Assembly: GCA_017309115.1 (NCBI GenBank)
Contig: JAFLEF010000007.1
Span: forward strand, 62,001 to 126,000
DNA: 64,000 bases
Direction of reading: 5' to 3'
DNA from: Verrucomicrobiota bacterium
GTDB lineage: Bacteria; Verrucomicrobiota; Verrucomicrobiia; Limisphaerales; UBA9464
The notes below the pieces were generated by a model that was not told the origin of the DNA, ran no database searches, and worked only from the letters and a program-made list of their open reading frames with translations. Each line of letters opens with the position of its first letter. Positions within the stretch are counted from its first letter, which is position 1. Made by a program: the position numbers and the translations under genes. Of this stretch, positions 1-7,366 are shown one piece after another.

Positions 1-899
1 GAACCGGCCGAAGCCGTCGGACCGCTCCACAGCGTGACCTTGAAATCTCCGGCCTTCACGCCCGCTCCCACCGACAGGATCGCCTGGGAGCCGTCCACCA
101 CGAGTTCCACCCCCTTGGGCAGGTCGGTTCCCGCGATCTTGGTCACAACGTCGCCGGCGGTGAAGGTGATGGTCGGCTGACCATTCTCGGTGGTGATCTG
201 CTTGGAAGCGCCCGGCACGTCCGCCAACAGAACCACGAACGGTTCCTTCACCTTTTGCGATTTGAAGAAGAGGAAGCCGGACTTCTCGGGTTCCAATCGG
301 AACGTGCGGGTGAACGCCACGCCGCCGGGTCCGGACACACTGCCGGGTTGTTCGAACACCTGGGTGCCCCGCGCGGTGTAGCTCAACACCACGTCATTGC
401 CGTCCACGTACAGCCCCTTCCAGTGCGCGACCGACTTGTCGATCGGACCGAACGGCTCCTTGCGGGTGTCCTTAAAGCCCGTTCCCGGAATGCCCACGCC
501 GGGACCATTCGGATTGCCGAACTTTTGATCCCCGACCATCTGGGGATGCTGCCCGTGGTTCCCATCGAACACCACGCCCCGGGTGTTGATGAACCCGCCG
601 GTCCAACCCGCGGCCATGCGCAACGTGTCGGAATCAAAGAGCATCGCGGCATCGTTGCCCACCCGGATGGCGTAGCCCTTGAGCGCCACGTTGTTGCTGG
701 GAAAATTGGCCCCAATACAGGCGGACTGGAACGGGAAATCTTCCTGCAACAGCCGGTAGGTTTCCTTGGCCTGACCCCAGGCCGGTGTCACCGCAGCCGC
801 GGAACCCACCAGAAGTGCCAAAGCGAGGATTCGACGGGCCGGTTGCAGGAGCGAAGGGGCCCCTCGACCGGGTACATGTGGACGAACAGATGTTTGCAT
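1..899 (-). CDS. DUF6797-type secreted protein, N-terminal part (3-prime end outside window)
   Basis: The 299 visible codons read leftward from an ATG at 899 and run off the window start without a stop. The N-terminus has a basic stretch, a hydrophobic core (LALALLVGSAAAV) and an AWGQ-like cleavage site near residue 43, so export is expected. The mature part contains AGWTGGFINTRGVVFDG, EPFGPIDKSVAHWKG and LYVDGNDVVLSY, the pattern I associate with DUF6797. That domain usually forms the N-terminal part of long Verrucomicrobiota/Planctomycetota proteins that continue into a sugar-dehydrogenase-like propeller and cytochrome c, but that part cannot be seen here. Function is unknown. The frame stays open some way upstream of the ATG with no better start, and a GGAGG lies about 20 bases upstream, which is far for a ribosome site. 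Confidence 0.7.
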   Translation of the reverse strand, partial: MQTSVRPHVPGRGAPSLLQPARRILALALLVGSAAAVTPAWGQAKETYRLLQEDFPFQSACIGANFPSNNVALKGYAIRVGNDAAMLFDSDTLRMAAGWTGGFINTRGVVFDGNHGQHPQMVGDQKFGNPNGPGVGIPGTGFKDTRKEPFGPIDKSVAHWKGLYVDGNDVVLSYTARGTQVFEQPGSVSGPGGVAFTRTFRLEPEKSGFLFFKSQKVKEPFVVLLADVPGASKQITTENGQPTITFTAGDVVTKIAGTDLPKGVELVVDGSQAILSVGAGVKAGDFKVTLWSGPTASAG

Positions 900-1293
900 G
901 TCGTTGAAGTCTATCAGAAGTGCCTCCGGAAGCGTCCAGACGCAAACGCGGGGCAAGTGTTGCAAAGAATTCCGCGGCCGGCTCGGACTTTCTCGGGACA
1001 TGGAACATTCAATCCGAATCCAGTCTCCCGAGCTCCCCAGGTCACGCGCAGCGGGGCTCCCAGCGTCTCTCCAAGGTAGGGCGACGCTCCGCGGAGCCGT
1101 TCACGGGTGAAGTAGTGCCGCGGGACTCGACCTGGCCCACCGAACAAAGCCTACCCTCAACCACTGCCACGCGCCCCAAAAGCGCCAGAACGCTAAAAGG
1201 CTGGCGCCCTCCAAACGCCTCGCGCAACCCCTTCCCGCTTCCCTCTCAGCTCTCTGCTCTCAGCTCTCAGCTTTTCCACCTTCCCTCGCCGAT
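900..1293. repeat. Gene-free stretch with dispersed repeat modules
   Basis: No convincing gene. It holds three pieces found elsewhere in the window. A GTAGGGCGACGCTCCGC module at 1076-1099 recurs at 5532-5555. A module at 1171-1235 starting GCGCCCCAAA and containing CTCCAAACGC recurs at 2791-2850 and near 24081-24120. A heptamer array at 1242-1274 reads on the minus strand as four AGCTGAG-like units, one of them AGCAGAG. The array lies 19 bases beyond the stop of the PEP-CTERM gene and reads in that gene's direction. Confidence 0.7.
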
Positions 1294-2085
1294 TCACGAC
1301 CGCCGCCGCGTCACCCACCCCAGTGCCGCTGCTCCCAAGCCCAGAAGTGCCCAGGTTGCCGGCTCGGGGACGACCGGCAGCGGACTGAACGACAGATCAT
1401 CCAGGATGTGGCTTTGGGCATTGGGTTGGCCGGGCAGCCTAGGAAAATCCCCGAAGTCATCGTAGCCCCGGCTGCGGAACTCGAAGCGCAGTTCGACGGT
1501 CTGGCCCGCGAACGGGCTCACATCCACTGCCAGGTAGCGAAAGAAAGGAATCTCCGGATCACCAGTAGGAACATCCGGCAGGGCAACAAGGGAACGGAGT
1601 TCTCCTCCCACAAACACCTGCAGATCATCGCCGTGATTAAGGGGTCCTTGGTGGAGAAACTGGAGCGACCTGGCATCCGCCGGAATGTCGCCCGTCTGCC
1701 AGAGGACATAGGGATCGTAGACGCCGCCAGTGACCGTCAGGGAAAGAGGCCAGATTCCCAACGAGTAGTTACCCACCACCGGAACTCGGGCGTTACTGCC
1801 GAAATGGGCATCTCGGAAGTCACGATCCAGAAGGCTGGCCCACCCTGAAAAACGCTGACTATAGTTGTAGCCAACAGCGGATTGGGTTTGCGGCCCGGTG
1901 TTCCAACCAGGGCGTACCCATTCACCGGGCGAGCTCGCAAAGGGAGGGCCCGGAATCCGCGGGGGCACCCAATCCGGAAACACCGGAGTATCGAATCCCA
2001 AGTTGATGAACGCCGCTGCTGAAACCTCGCTCCCAAGAGCGAAACAACAGGCGACAAGGCTTATCGAATGGCGGATCGAACTCAT
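1294..2085 (-). CDS. PEP-CTERM sorting domain protein
   Basis: A 263-residue exported protein. Residues 1-24 form a signal peptide ending near SAA. The last residues are a standard PEP-CTERM tail: VVPEPATW, then a hydrophobic helix (ALLGLGAAALGWV), then RRRS. Such tails are recognised by an exosortase/archaeosortase-type membrane transpeptidase and direct the protein to the envelope or exopolysaccharide. The body is beta-rich (SLQFLHQGP, GQTVELRFEF, HILDDLSFSPL) and resembles the jelly-roll domains common in PEP-CTERM proteins. No catalytic motif is visible. Its ATG overlaps the TGA of the gene upstream in an ATGA junction, so the two are probably translated as a coupled pair. No exosortase gene lies in the window. 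Confidence 0.85.
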   Translation of the reverse strand: MSSIRHSISLVACCFALGSEVSAAAFINLGFDTPVFPDWVPPRIPGPPFASSPGEWVRPGWNTGPQTQSAVGYNYSQRFSGWASLLDRDFRDAHFGSNARVPVVGNYSLGIWPLSLTVTGGVYDPYVLWQTGDIPADARSLQFLHQGPLNHGDDLQVFVGGELRSLVALPDVPTGDPEIPFFRYLAVDVSPFAGQTVELRFEFRSRGYDDFGDFPRLPGQPNAQSHILDDLSFSPLPVVPEPATWALLGLGAAALGWVTRRRS

Positions 2086-2502
2086 GGCACGTTCAAGAAG
2101 GCACTTTGGCTAAGGTTCCAGTAAGAGCCGCTCCCCGTAACCTGCAGGCGGGTTGCTTTAACTTGGTACATCGCTCCCGCCACTGCGCTGCCATCAATGA
2201 ATGACAGAGATGTGGTGGGGGAACTGTTCAGAAGAATCCAAGGGCCACTCAAGCCCGCAATACTGCGATAGATGTAGTAACCGCAACCCGGGTCCAAAGA
2301 CGAATTCCAATTCAGGGTCGTGGTCGCCCCAACTCGGCTTCCACCGTCACCGACGCCGATTCGATCACCCGTTCGGGCTCCTTCGCTGGGCCAACCCCCC
2401 TGCCCTTGAACGATCAGCCCACACGGAAGAAAGAGGGCCAGCAGGCGGAGAAGAAGCGAAGCACCGCGTCGGGGGGGGGGTAGAGCGAAATTGCAAACTC
2501 AT
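2082..2502 (-). CDS. Small exported Fn3-like protein, off frame by one base at a G10 tract
   Basis: From the ATG at 2502 the frame reads 10 codons (MSLQFRSTPP), enters a run of ten Cs on this strand, and then hits a TGA. If the run had nine Cs, one uninterrupted 139-residue protein would result, ending at 2082. That protein has a textbook signal peptide (two Arg, then LLLRLLALFLPCGLIV) followed by a small Fn3-like domain with TLNWNSS, YYIYRSIAGLSGPW, YQVKATRL and GSYWNLSQSAF. The last motifs are common at the ends of Verrucomicrobiota surface proteins. The downstream frame from 2297 to 2082 is also open from a TTG. The stop overlaps the start of the PEP-CTERM gene, which supports this frame. 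Either the gene is switched by slippage in the tract, or the sequence has a one-base homopolymer error. Confidence 0.65.
2471..2480 (+). repeat. G10 homopolymer within the signal-peptide coding region
   Basis: Ten consecutive G on the plus strand (C10 in the coding strand), beginning 22 bases after the ATG at 2502. A length of 9 or 12 restores the reading frame; 10 breaks it. It is by far the longest mononucleotide run I noticed in the window. Confidence 0.9.
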
Positions 2503-2539
2503 AGAGGGTTTAAAAATATAAATCTGAGACTCCTATTAA

Positions 2540-2566
2540 GTAATATTGGGGCGAACCCAAGGTCAA
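2540..2566 (-). promoter_or_regulatory. Possible promoter of the Fn3-like/PEP-CTERM pair
   Basis: On the minus strand TTGACC (2561-2566) is followed after 15 bases by TATTAC (2540-2545). The stretch from about 2500 to 2545 is strikingly AT rich for this genome. The spacer holds a small inverted repeat (TTGGG, TTCG, CCCAA). The spacing is shorter than ideal, so this is a weak call. Confidence 0.3.
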
Positions 2567-2915
2567 TGAAAACCTCACGACTGGGGCCTCAAAACTGGAA
2601 ACCCAGGCGGAGGTCGTCCGCAGATTGACACAGATTCACTCAGATTTTTCCGGAGAAGGCGGCGAAGCAAGGCGTAGAAGAATCTGCGCCAATCTGTGTT
2701 TAATGTGCGGATAAACCCTTCCCTCCGAGTTGATTGCTTTTCGGCCAGCGGCAGTGACGTGGAGTAACTCTGGCGGCCACCTGACATCGACGCGCCCCAA
2801 AGCGGCAGAGGGCTAGAGGGCTGCCGCACTCCAAACGCTTCGCGATCCCTTTACCGTCTCGCCAAGGATGACGCGGGACCGGCTGAAGCCGGGACTCCGA
2901 ACCACAGAGATCCGG
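2567..2915. repeat. Gene-free stretch: inverted CAGATT repeats and a dispersed module
   Basis: No convincing gene. Positions 2619-2647 (CCGCAGATTGACACAGATT and so on) and 2681-2710 (AATCTGCGCCAATCTG and so on) are imperfect inverted copies of one repeat, separated by about 33 bases, and could form a cruciform. The same family occurs at 21617-21646 and 30153-30183. Positions 2791-2850 carry the CCCCAAAGCGGCAGAGGGCT module that recurs near 24081 and, more divergent, at 1171. A short minus-strand open frame across this stretch (2575-2829) consists of repeat sequence and is not a credible gene. Confidence 0.7.
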
Positions 2916-3884
2916 CTATTTCCATGGATCCCGCCCGGTGTACTTCACCTGATTGGTGAGCACCTTCCGGGGTTGGGGCGGTTTATAAAGAATTCCGAAC
3001 CGGGCCAGATTGCTGGAGACCGTGGCCAGATTGGTCAACGCCCCACCCAATTGCAGCCGGAGGGCTTCGTCCGCCAACAAAGCGCCCGCCACCCCTCGCC
3101 CGGCCCGCAGGTCGGCCGTCATGGACTTAAGATCGGCGGTCGCCGCACTGGCATTGCCCAGCACCTCGCCGATGGCGGGTTTTTGCTCGGCCAGGAACCC
3201 ATCCACGTTGGTAGCCACAGTGGCCAACTGGACGGACAACGTGTTCAGATTGCTGAATGTCGCCGTGATGGTCGGGGAATTGTTGGTCACCAACCGGCGA
3301 ACGTCATGCAGCGCCTCGGTCGCTTCCGCCGACGCCAGACGGAAGTTGACAGCGGTCTCGGAAAGGTTGGTCAGGGTCGCTTCGGTCAAAAGTTTCTGAT
3401 CCACCCGCTCCACCGCGCTATTGATCCGCTCGACGGCCGTGTCGAGCTTGCCCAACAAGGCCGTCGCCGAACGCGCCGCATCCTGCAAATTAAACGGCGT
3501 CTCCGCCCGAACCGTGGCTCCATTCTCCAGAGGCGGTTTTTCATTCTTTTGGGGCACGATGGATACGAACTCGTCGCCCAGGAACCCGGATTGCTCGATG
3601 CCAAACTTGGCGTCGGCGTGAATCGGATACTTCTTCACGACTCGAACCGTAATCTTCACCGAGCGACGATCATCCGTCAGGTCGATCCCACTGACACTGC
3701 CGATCGGCACGCCGGACAAGGCCACCGGGGCTCCAACTTTCAGCCCCCCGACCCGTTCGGCCACGATGTCGAAGGTTAACGAGGGGGTGAACACGCCGCG
3801 GGACTTGCTGAAGTTCAGGATCATCCCAGCGATCACCGCCAGGGTGAACGCCACGAACAATCCCACTTTTCGAGGAGAGGACAT
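2916..3884 (-). CDS. mlaD: MlaD-family (MCE domain) lipid transport protein
   Basis: A 322-residue protein with one N-terminal membrane helix (residues 7-23, GLFVAFTLAVIAGMIL) followed by an MCE domain. The MCE signature is visible in VGGLKVGAPVALSGVPIGSV and in GFLGDEFVSIVP. The rest is a long helical region with repeated Thr/Asn/Leu heptads, as in other long MlaD/Ttg2C proteins. MCE proteins form rings that carry phospholipids between inner and outer membrane, working with the MlaF ATPase and MlaE permease. Both of those genes lie directly upstream, with a 13-base gap to mlaF. The gene is longer than E. coli mlaD (about 180 residues) because of the C-terminal helical tail. The start is the ATG at 3884. 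Confidence 0.9.
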   Translation of the reverse strand: MSSPRKVGLFVAFTLAVIAGMILNFSKSRGVFTPSLTFDIVAERVGGLKVGAPVALSGVPIGSVSGIDLTDDRRSVKITVRVVKKYPIHADAKFGIEQSGFLGDEFVSIVPQKNEKPPLENGATVRAETPFNLQDAARSATALLGKLDTAVERINSAVERVDQKLLTEATLTNLSETAVNFRLASAEATEALHDVRRLVTNNSPTITATFSNLNTLSVQLATVATNVDGFLAEQKPAIGEVLGNASAATADLKSMTADLRAGRGVAGALLADEALRLQLGGALTNLATVSSNLARFGILYKPPQPRKVLTNQVKYTGRDPWK

Positions 3885-3897
3885 GCGATTGGAGAGC

Positions 3898-4662
3898 TCA
3901 GACTGTGGCCACGGGTTCCGTCCTCAGCGGACGGTCGCTGGCGATGCCATTAACGAAATTGTGCACGATAGGGTCCTGGGAGCCGAGAATCTCCGGCGTG
4001 GAGGCATCGGCGTAGATCACTCCTTCGTGAAGCATTAGAATCCGGTCGCTGATGCGGCGGGCGCTGGCCATGTCGTGCGTCACGGCAATGCTCGTGATGC
4101 CCAACTGCTGCCAAATCCGGCGAATCACCGCGTCAATGCGCGCGCCAGCGATCGGATCCAAGCCGGTCGTGGGTTCGTCGTAGAGCAGAATGGCCGGGCG
4201 ATAAATGATGGCCCGGGCCAAACCGACCCGTTTGCGCATGCCGCCCGAGAGTTCCGCCGGCTTCTTCTCTTCAATGCCGGACAACTCCACCATTTCGAGC
4301 GCTTCCGCGACCAACCGGCGAACTTCCCCCAGGGTGTGGCGCTTCTCACGCAGAAGAACAAAGCCGACGTTCTCGAACACATTTAAGGAATCAAACAGCG
4401 CCGCGCCCTGGAACAGCATGCCGAAGTTGCGCCGCACTGCGAGCAAGGCGCGTTCGTCCAAACTGCACAGATTGGTACCCTTGATCTGAATCGTTCCGCG
4501 ATCCGGTTGCAGCAATGCCACCAAATGTTTCAACAGGACACTTTTGCCGCCGCCGCTACGACCGATGATCACCACCGCCTCGCCCGCCGAAATCGACAGC
4601 GAGACGCCCTTCAAGACCGGCGTCTTCCGAAAACTTTTCCAAACGTCCTTAACCTCGATCAT
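3898..4662 (-). CDS. mlaF: MlaF-type ABC transporter ATPase
   Basis: A 254-residue ATPase that powers the MCE lipid transporter. Walker A is GRSGGGKS at residues 34-41. The Q-loop region reads FGMLFQGAALFDSL, the form typical of MlaF. The signature is ELSGGMRKRVGLARA, Walker B is ILLYDEPTTGLDP, and the switch His is in TSIAVTHDM. The gene sits between mlaE (18 bases upstream) and mlaD (13 bases downstream) on the same strand, forming an mlaEFD operon. No mlaB or mlaC is present here. Confidence 0.93.
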   Translation of the reverse strand: MIEVKDVWKSFRKTPVLKGVSLSISAGEAVVIIGRSGGGKSVLLKHLVALLQPDRGTIQIKGTNLCSLDERALLAVRRNFGMLFQGAALFDSLNVFENVGFVLLREKRHTLGEVRRLVAEALEMVELSGIEEKKPAELSGGMRKRVGLARAIIYRPAILLYDEPTTGLDPIAGARIDAVIRRIWQQLGITSIAVTHDMASARRISDRILMLHEGVIYADASTPEILGSQDPIVHNFVNGIASDRPLRTEPVATV

Positions 4663-4680
4663 GGCGCAAACACCTCCGCT

Positions 4681-5457
4681 TCAGCCGAGCAGCTGGGTCA
4701 GGAGCAAGGTGAGGAAGAAGTTACTGATCAAGATCGTGATGGACGCCGCCACGACAGCTTCGGTAGTCGCCCGACCCACGCCTTCAGCCCCTTCCGGGCA
4801 GGTCAGCCCCTTGTAACAACAGATCAGCGCAATGGTCGCCCCGAACAGCGTCGCCTTGATCAGCCCGATCGCGATGTCGCTGGCCGCCGTGTAGCGATTG
4901 ACGTAGGCCACGTAGTAGGCGCCTTCGATGCCCAACAGCTTCACCCCCACCAGGTAACTGGCGAAAATGCCGGTCAAAACCGCCTCCCCCGTCAGCAACG
5001 GGGCCGCCACGGTCAGGGCCAACAACCGGGGCACCACCAAATGATCCACCGGATGAGTGGCCAGGGTACGAAGCGCGTCGATCTGCTCCGTCACTCGCAT
5101 GGTGCCCAATTCCGCCGCCAGCGAGGCGCCAACCCGGGCGGTGAGCATCAGTCCGGCCAGCACCGGGCCCAATTCGCTGGCCATACCCACACTCACGACG
5201 GCCCCTGTCGCCGTATCCAGACGCACCTTGTGGAACTGAAAGTAGGTCTGCGCGCACAGCACCATTCCCGTCGCGGCGCCGGTGGTGATGACCACGCTCT
5301 GAGACTTTACGCCCACGGCATACAATTGGCGGACGAACTCACCCCACGAGGGCCGCTGATACTTGAGGGAACGGACGGCTTCGCCCAGCAATTGAGCCAC
5401 GGACCCGAGGGTCTCGAGGCCATCATCCAACTTTCGGCGTACGGAAGCAAAACTCAC
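4681..5457 (-). CDS. mlaE: MlaE-family ABC transporter permease
   Basis: Permease of the MCE lipid transporter, about 258 residues from a GTG at 5457. Family features are GMASELGPVLAGLMLTARVG, AAELGTMRVTEQIDAL and PRLLALTVAAPLL, and five or so hydrophobic segments ending in TILISNFFLTLLLTQLLG. The frame stays open upstream to 5622, but those residues are encoded by dispersed intergenic repeat (the GCGACGCTCCGC module) and have no family counterpart, so the shorter start is preferred; the GTG has no strong ribosome site. First gene of mlaEFD. Confidence 0.9.
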   Translation of the reverse strand: MSFASVRRKLDDGLETLGSVAQLLGEAVRSLKYQRPSWGEFVRQLYAVGVKSQSVVITTGAATGMVLCAQTYFQFHKVRLDTATGAVVSVGMASELGPVLAGLMLTARVGASLAAELGTMRVTEQIDALRTLATHPVDHLVVPRLLALTVAAPLLTGEAVLTGIFASYLVGVKLLGIEGAYYVAYVNRYTAASDIAIGLIKATLFGATIALICCYKGLTCPEGAEGVGRATTEAVVAASITILISNFFLTLLLTQLLG

Positions 5458-5692
5458 GCGAGGGGCGATGGTAACCCGGTTACCCCGTGAGTGCCAACCT
5501 CCACGAAGAAATCCCCATTCCCCTCTCCACCGGTAGGGCGACGCTCCGCAAAGCCGTCCGCCTGTGGAGTCCTGACCCGTCATTCGCCGAGACGCGAACG
5601 GCTCGGCGGAGCCTCGCCCCACCGCTTACCCCTTACCCCTTACCCCTTACCCCTTACCCGCCTTTTCCTCTCAGCTCTCAGCTCTCAGCTTT
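5458..5692 (-). repeat. Modular repeat block downstream of murJ
   Basis: Read on the murJ strand the order is: (AGCTGAG)3-AGG (5668-5690, overlapping the murJ stop), then a GGGGTAA heptamer array (5626-5659, four full units plus a partial one), then a module with a potential stem (GGCGAGGCTCCGCCGAGCC, 5586-5625), then the reverse of the GTAGGGCGACGCTCCGC module (5532-5555). The same kinds of module occur between other genes in this window. The G-rich array on the minus strand has five runs of three or four G, enough for a G-quadruplex. Confidence 0.75.
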
Positions 5693-7248
5693 CCCCGCCC
5701 CACCCGACTGCGCACCAACCGCACCATCTCCCGCGCCGGGGTCAGTCCTCGCCACCAGCAGACCCCAAAATACGCCCCACTCGCCACGCCAATGGCCCCA
5801 AACACCGTCAATCCCCTCGCCCAATACCGCTCCACGCCCCACCAGTGTTGTCCGGCGACGCTCCATCCCCAGGCCAACACGCCCGCCAACAACCCGGCCG
5901 ACCCCAGCACCAGCACGGTCGAACTGAGACCTTCGTAGGTAAACTTCGGCAGCTTCCGGCGCAGCGCGAACACCAACAAGGCGGTGTTGAGCACCGCACT
6001 GACCGTGTTCGCCAAGCCCATGCCGGCCTGCCGGAACAAGGGGATCAGGAAAAATGCCAGCACCACATTGACCGCCAGGCACACCACGCTGATGCGCATC
6101 GGGGTCTTGGTGTCGCCCAGGGCGTAAAAGGCCCGGGAATAGATGCTGTTCAGCGAGAAGGCGAGTAGACCCGGCGCGAGCATCCAAAGGGCTTGCGCCG
6201 ACAAAAAGGTGTCCTCGGCCGTGAACTTCCCGTGCTGAAACAGCAGCCGAATCATGGGTTCCGCCAACACCAGCAGCAGCACCGTGGCCAGGGTGTTGAT
6301 GAACACCAGTTGCATCAGGCCCTCCCGCAGCGCCGCCCGGAACTCCGGAAACTTCTTCTCCGCGGCCAATCCACTCAGTTCCGCCAGCAAATAAGTCGCC
6401 AACGACACGCCCACGACGCCCTGCGGCAGCTCCATGAGTCGGACCGCATAGTTGAAGGCCGACACGATGTTCTTGGCTTCATTGACCGCCAGCGTCTGGG
6501 TGAGCACCACATTGAACTGATACGCCGCCACTCCCAGCGTCGCCGGGGCCATCCGTTGAATGACCTCCTTGACCGTGGGATTGCCGATCGGATTGACCCA
6601 CCGAAAGCGAAAACCCTCCCGATGCAGCGCCGGATACTGGAACACCGCCTGCACCAGCCCGGCGAGCAACACGCCCACGGCCAGACCAAAAACCTGGGAA
6701 TCCAAATGCGACCCAAATCCCGGGGCGATCAGAAACACCGCCGCAATCATCACCACGTTGAGCAACGAAGCGCCCAAGGCCGGCATGAAGAAGTGACCCC
6801 GGGCATTGAGAATCCCAATGAACACCGCCGTCATGCAGACAAACAGCAGGTAGGGGAACATCAGGCGCATCAGCCGGACGATGAGTTCGGCCTGGCCTCC
6901 CAACGGAATCCACGCCAGCACGCCGGTCAGACCGATCATGGCCACCACCACCACAGCTCCGCACAGGAGCAGGAGCGCCGAAAAGACGGCCCGAGCTGAA
7001 TCCCACATAACCGCCTCGCCGGCGGTTTTCTCCCGCTCCTTGAAGATGGGAATGAACGCCGCCGTGAGGGCTCCCTCGCCCAGCAACCGGCGAAACAGGT
7101 TGGGAATGGAATAGGCGTAGTAGAAGGCGTCGGCGACCGGACCCACGCCCATGAACCCGGCGTACACCGCTTCCCGTACAAAGCCCAGCACACGACTGAT
7201 CAGCGTGGCGGCTCCGACGGCGCCGGTGGACTTCAACAACCGAGACAT
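5671..7248 (-). CDS. murJ: MurJ lipid II flippase (MviN family)
   Basis: A 525-residue polytopic membrane protein that flips lipid II across the inner membrane for peptidoglycan synthesis. The N-terminus (STGAVGAATLISRVLGFVRE, then VADAFYYAYSIPNLFRRLLGEGALTAAF) is the strongly conserved MurJ signature. About 14 hydrophobic segments follow, matching the family. The start is the ATG at 7248; an in-frame TTG at 7287 would add 13 residues without family support. The last codons (KLRAES, stop) are read from the AGCTGAG heptamer array, so the natural C-terminus seems to have been set by a repeat. It lies about 210 bases upstream of mlaE on the same strand. Confidence 0.93.
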   Translation of the reverse strand: MSRLLKSTGAVGAATLISRVLGFVREAVYAGFMGVGPVADAFYYAYSIPNLFRRLLGEGALTAAFIPIFKEREKTAGEAVMWDSARAVFSALLLLCGAVVVVAMIGLTGVLAWIPLGGQAELIVRLMRLMFPYLLFVCMTAVFIGILNARGHFFMPALGASLLNVVMIAAVFLIAPGFGSHLDSQVFGLAVGVLLAGLVQAVFQYPALHREGFRFRWVNPIGNPTVKEVIQRMAPATLGVAAYQFNVVLTQTLAVNEAKNIVSAFNYAVRLMELPQGVVGVSLATYLLAELSGLAAEKKFPEFRAALREGLMQLVFINTLATVLLLVLAEPMIRLLFQHGKFTAEDTFLSAQALWMLAPGLLAFSLNSIYSRAFYALGDTKTPMRISVVCLAVNVVLAFFLIPLFRQAGMGLANTVSAVLNTALLVFALRRKLPKFTYEGLSSTVLVLGSAGLLAGVLAWGWSVAGQHWWGVERYWARGLTVFGAIGVASGAYFGVCWWRGLTPAREMVRLVRSRVGRGKLRAES

Positions 7249-7366
7249 TGGGCGCGGATGGTTCGGGTAAGCCGTCGCCGGGTGCAAGCGCGCGTCGGAA
7301 CCGGTGAGTCGGCGACGGTGGGCAATCCGAAGGCCGCGGGCAGGAGTTCCCGGGTTCGCCCCGGCG

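Noticed and set aside
1242-1274. Short repeats considered as a CRISPR array
   Set aside because: The units are 7 bases without spacers, occur at many loci, and no cas gene is present.
2575-2829. 84-codon minus-strand open frame
   Set aside because: It consists of the CAGATT repeat and another dispersed module.
5458-5622. Upstream extension of mlaE to 5622
   Set aside because: The extra 55 residues are translated from intergenic repeat and have no counterpart in the MlaE family.
5487-6168. Plus-strand open frames rich in Ser, Leu and Pro
   Set aside because: They read through the repeat block and the antisense of murJ; phrases such as LSALSSQLS come from the heptamer array.
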